Below, in pieces: positions 14,496 to 16,922 of a stretch of 16,922 bases of DNA. The stretch is from JAICLL01 sp035252155 (lineage in GTDB: Bacteria; Planctomycetota; Planctomycetia; Pirellulales; JAICIG01). The translations under genes and the position numbers were made by a program. The first letter of the stretch is position 1; each line of letters begins with the position of its first letter. Below the pieces are notes generated by a model. That model had not been told where the DNA came from, made no database searches, and saw nothing but the letters and a program-made list of their open reading frames with translations. The stretch lies in the NCBI GenBank assembly GCA_035252155.1, contig DATFDL010000173.1, forward strand, positions 1 through 16,922, given 5' to 3'.

Positions 14496-15490
14496 CGGCC
14501 GATCCGACAAAACTCAAAGCCGCCCGGCAGCTTGACCATACGGGCATCTTTTTCGGACTGGCGCGGCTGCCGGGATCGAAGCGCGTGTTCATCGGCTGCT
14601 CCGACGCCAAGGTGTATTGTGTCGATCTGGCGGCCGAAAAGCCGGAGTGGAAAGAGTTGGCCGGGCACGAGAGCTACGTCAGCGGCTTATCCGCAGCGGG
14701 GCCGGTGGTCGTCAGCGGCGGTTGGGATGGAAAACTCATCTGGTGGAACGCCGAGACCTGCCAGCTTATTCGCAAGATCGACGCGCATAGCAAATGGGTC
14801 CGCGGAGTGGCCGCCTCTCGCGACGGACGGTTCGTCGCCAGTGTCTCCGACGACATGCTGTGTAAGCTCTGGAACGCGCAAACCGGAGAGCTGCTGCAAG
14901 TGCTGGCCGGCCACGAGCCACTGACGCCGCACCACTATCCTTCGATGCTGTTTACCTGCATCTTCTCAGCCGATGGCGGCTCATTGGCGACGGCCGACAA
15001 GGTCGGGCATGTGATTGTCTGGGACGTGGCGACGGGCAAGCAACTGGCCGCGGTCGAAACGCCGCTCATGTACACTTGGGACCCCAAGCAGCGCCGGCAC
15101 TCGATCGGCGGCGTGCGGAGCCTAGCTTTTTCGCCCGACGGAAAGCTGCTGGCGATCGGCGGCACCGGGCAGATCAATAATGTCGATCATCTCGAGGCCT
15201 TGGCTCGGATCGAAGTCTTCGACTGGCGCGAAAACAAACGGCTCGTCGAGCACGCCGGCGACAAGCACAAGGGCCTTGCCGAGCGGTTGGAGTTTTCGCC
15301 GGCGGGCGATTGGCTGGTGGCCGCCGGCGGCGATCACGAAGGATTCATCAAGTTTCTCTCGATTCCCGACGGCCGCGTGCTGTTTCAAGACAAGGCGCCG
15401 ATGCACGTTCACGACTTCGAGTTCGATGCGAGTGCCGATGGCCTGCTGGCCTGCGGTCACGGCAATCTGGTTGAGTTTGAACTGCGCTGA
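14492..15490 (+). CDS. WD40 repeat protein, probable seven-bladed beta-propeller
   Basis: The 332-residue protein consists almost entirely of WD40-like units. I count seven, centred on GCSDAKVYCVDL, GGWDGKLIWWN, SVSDDMLCKLWN, DKVGHVIVWD, a degenerate unit ending ARIEVFDW, GGDHEGFIKFLSI and a final GHGNLVEFEL. This fits one closed propeller, a protein-protein interaction platform. The start ATG 14492 overlaps the DUF1501 stop (ATGA), so translation is coupled. There is no signal peptide, Tat motif or membrane span, so it is predicted cytoplasmic although both operon partners are exported. Unit 5 has an insertion of about ten residues (GTGQINNVDHLEAL). Its binding partner is unknown. Confidence 0.92.
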   Translation: MTADPTKLKAARQLDHTGIFFGLARLPGSKRVFIGCSDAKVYCVDLAAEKPEWKELAGHESYVSGLSAAGPVVVSGGWDGKLIWWNAETCQLIRKIDAHSKWVRGVAASRDGRFVASVSDDMLCKLWNAQTGELLQVLAGHEPLTPHHYPSMLFTCIFSADGGSLATADKVGHVIVWDVATGKQLAAVETPLMYTWDPKQRRHSIGGVRSLAFSPDGKLLAIGGTGQINNVDHLEALARIEVFDWRENKRLVEHAGDKHKGLAERLEFSPAGDWLVAAGGDHEGFIKFLSIPDGRVLFQDKAPMHVHDFEFDASADGLLACGHGNLVEFELR

Positions 15491-15667
15491 GGATGATTGG
15501 TTCTGTCCGGCAACCGCCAACAGAAACCGCGGACGCCAAATGACGCCAAGGCGCACCTAGCTGCCTGTTCGCCGCCACATCTAGGCACAGCGATGGCCGG
15601 TTGCGACGATCACGGGTATATTTAGCGGTCGCACGATCATCGAACCTCGAAAATCTCTTCGCCCGCT

Positions 15668-16588
15668 ATGCCGCTCGATCCTGAAGCTCAAGCTCTGGTC
15701 AATGCCGCCCATGCTCCGAATGTGATTCCGATGCACCAGCTTTCGCCCGACAAAGCACGGGCAGTGATGCTGGTGCAGACGGCTGGGCTGGGGCCGCCCG
15801 AGGCGGTATTTCGCGTCGAGGATCGTTCGGTCGCGGGGCCTGAGGCGGATATTCCCCTTCGCATTTACTCGCCGGCCGTGAACGCGGCGCGGCGGACGCT
15901 GGTCTACTTTCATGGCGGCGGGTGGGTGATCGGCAGCATCGAGACGCACGACGGGCTGTGCCGCATGATCGCCAACGCGGCCGGCTGCACGGTCGTCTCG
16001 GTCGAGTATCGGCTGGCGCCCGAACACAAATTTCCCGCGGCGACCGAAGACGCTTACGCCGCCGTAGCTTGGGCGGCGAAGCACGCCGAATCGCTCGGCG
16101 CTGGGCCCGGGCGCCTCGCCGTCGGCGGAGACAGCGCCGGCGGAAATCTGGCCGCGGTGACTTGCTTGATGGCCCGCGATCGCGGCGGGCCGCCGATCGA
16201 TTTGCAAGTACTGCTCTACCCGATCACCGATCACGATCTCGATACGCGGTCGTACCAGACCTACGCCGACCGATTCTTGCTCACGCGCGACGCGATGGCC
16301 TGGTTTTGGGGGCATTATCTGGCAGCAGGCGCCGACAAAAACCATCCGTATGTTTCGCCTTTGCGTGCGGCCGACCTGAGCGGGCTACCGCGGGCGTTGG
16401 TGCTCACGGCTGAATGCGATCCGCTCTGCGACGAAGGCGACGCCTACGCGCGGCGGCTGGCGGCGGCGGGCGTGCCCGTCACGCACGCCCAGTATCCCGG
16501 CATGATTCACGGATTCGTCCGCCGGGCCACGTTGCTCAAGCAAGGCCGCAAAGCGCTGCAGCAGATTGCCGAGGCGCTGAAGGCCTAG
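15668..16588 (+). CDS. Alpha/beta hydrolase, hormone-sensitive-lipase (HSL) family esterase
   Basis: The 306-residue protein is a typical bacterial HSL-family carboxylesterase. The oxyanion motif HGGG is at 82-85 (VYFHGGGWVIGS), the nucleophile Ser156 is in GGDSAGG, and the remaining triad residues are Asp251 (ECDPLCDEG) and His281 (MIHGF). The YRLAPEHKFPAA segment (114-125) is also diagnostic. Full family length and an intact triad indicate an active enzyme, probably on short acyl or arylacetyl esters; the natural substrate is unknown. No signal peptide is present, so it is cytoplasmic. ATG 15668 has no clear SD. It stands alone, 177 bp after the WD40 gene. Confidence 0.95.
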   Translation: MPLDPEAQALVNAAHAPNVIPMHQLSPDKARAVMLVQTAGLGPPEAVFRVEDRSVAGPEADIPLRIYSPAVNAARRTLVYFHGGGWVIGSIETHDGLCRMIANAAGCTVVSVEYRLAPEHKFPAATEDAYAAVAWAAKHAESLGAGPGRLAVGGDSAGGNLAAVTCLMARDRGGPPIDLQVLLYPITDHDLDTRSYQTYADRFLLTRDAMAWFWGHYLAAGADKNHPYVSPLRAADLSGLPRALVLTAECDPLCDEGDAYARRLAAAGVPVTHAQYPGMIHGFVRRATLLKQGRKALQQIAEALKA

Positions 16589-16633
16589 TCCGAATCCTTG
16601 ATCAGCGCGTAGCCGAACCGTAGGGCGCTCGAT

Positions 16634-16840
16634 TTGCGTGCGCTTTCCCACAACGCCATTACATGGAGCCCTTGGGAGAAGACTGTCCTGATTCGCAAGC
16701 TGAAGTCAGGAGAGTATCGCCTCTATTCACGTAAGCTCGATCCGCGCACCGGCCGCCGCCGCAATCTGGGCACGTTCGCGTCGCGCGCAAAAGCTGAACA
16801 GCACGAACGCGAGGTTCAATTCTTCAAGCGTCGTGGATAA
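16634..16840 (+). CDS. Small basic protein, possible AP2/integrase-arm-like DNA-binding fold
   Basis: The 68-residue frame encodes KTVLIRKLKSGEYRLYSRKL, RTGRRRNLGTFASRAKAEQHEREVQFFKRR. This has the layout of three short strands and a helix seen in AP2 domains and tyrosine-integrase arm-binding domains (G-Y-R, then GRRRNLGTF, then an Ala/Glu/His helix). It is strongly basic, which fits nucleic acid binding. I believe similar small proteins are common in planctomycetes, but I know of no assigned function. There is no in-frame ATG: the start given is TTG 16634, preceded by AGGG (16622-16625). An ATG at 16662 is in another frame. The conserved part probably begins at PWEKTV, around residue 13. 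Confidence 0.65.
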   Translation: MRALSHNAITWSPWEKTVLIRKLKSGEYRLYSRKLDPRTGRRRNLGTFASRAKAEQHEREVQFFKRRG

Positions 16841-16843
16841 TCA

Positions 16844-16878
16844 GGATTCAGGGTTCGAGATTCGGCATTCAGGATTCA
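16844..16878. repeat. Heptamer tandem repeat (GGATTCA-like, five units)
   Basis: Five consecutive seven-base units read GGATTCA, GGGTTCG, AGATTCG, GCATTCA, GGATTCA. It begins directly after the stop of the 68-residue gene. The period and the RGATT core match the GGATTTT array at 5566-5600. Confidence 0.7.
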
Positions 16879-16922
16879 GAGGACGGGCGGGCGCCCATTG
16901 TCATTTCCCGGTTTTGACTTTT

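Noticed and set aside
13035..14510. 491-residue open frame on the minus strand opposite DUF1501
   Set aside because: DUF1501 on the plus strand has clear family motifs; the antisense frame crosses a gene junction and has no motif or SD.
15491..15667. Intergenic gap between the WD40 and esterase genes
   Set aside because: Checked for hairpins, tRNA and promoter motifs; nothing convincing seen.
1..16922. CRISPR array, tRNA/rRNA genes, transposase or prophage
   Set aside because: No regularly spaced direct repeats of CRISPR length, no cloverleaf or rRNA-like sequence, and no recombinase motifs were seen by eye on either strand.

Overview
The window looks like chromosomal DNA of a GC-rich planctomycete (Planctomycetota, probably Pirellulales-like). 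The evidence is lineage-typical gene content: a DUF1549/DUF1553 gene, a Tat-exported DUF1501 gene and a WD40 gene in one tight operon; a short protein of the PQFSLKTLL membrane-anchor type; a Gram-negative lipid A block (ompH-like, lpxC, lpxA, Gfo/Idh oxidoreductase); and dispersed small palindromes and heptamer repeats between genes. The taxonomic call is inference from gene content; no rRNA is present.

Layout. Positions 26-1240 (minus): an 86-residue helical protein of unknown function followed by an ABC transporter ATPase; its permease would lie beyond the left edge. Positions 1491-3275 (plus): a 594-residue exported protein of unknown family. Positions 3334-3521: a 188-bp element with 17-bp perfect terminal inverted repeats, made of two matched hairpins, next to a second palindrome family. 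Positions 3569-7285 (minus): the envelope operon, transcribed ompH-like, lpxC, lpxA, Gfo/Idh oxidoreductase. Position 7446-8033 (minus): a DJ-1/PfpI protein. Positions 8122-8738 (plus): a Phd/YefM-type antitoxin and PIN-domain toxin pair. Positions 8776-10506 (minus): malto-oligosyltrehalose trehalohydrolase (TreZ). Positions 10747-11458: two small divergent membrane proteins. Positions 11529-15490 (plus): the DUF1549/1553, DUF1501, WD40 operon. Positions 15668-16588 (plus): a hormone-sensitive-lipase-type hydrolase. Positions 16634-16840 (plus): a small basic protein with a possible DNA-binding fold.

How the genes work together. LpxA (first acylation) and LpxC (committed deacetylation) act in succession in lipid A synthesis. 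The oxidoreductase that overlaps lpxA may supply an altered sugar nucleotide (GnnA-like), and the OmpH/Skp-like chaperone belongs to outer membrane protein assembly. The DUF1549/1501 operon is the planctomycete cytochrome-like/sulfatase-fold pair, here with a seven-bladed WD40 protein that lacks an export signal.

The least expected structure is in the non-coding DNA. Both internal junctions of lpxC-lpxA-Gfo/Idh carry repeat DNA placed in frame between a stop-overlapping start codon (ATGA, GTGA) and the start codon that homology favours. One junction has a GGATTTT heptamer array, the other two copies of a GGAATGAATTCCG palindrome. I saw no rRNA, tRNA, CRISPR array, transposase or phage gene.
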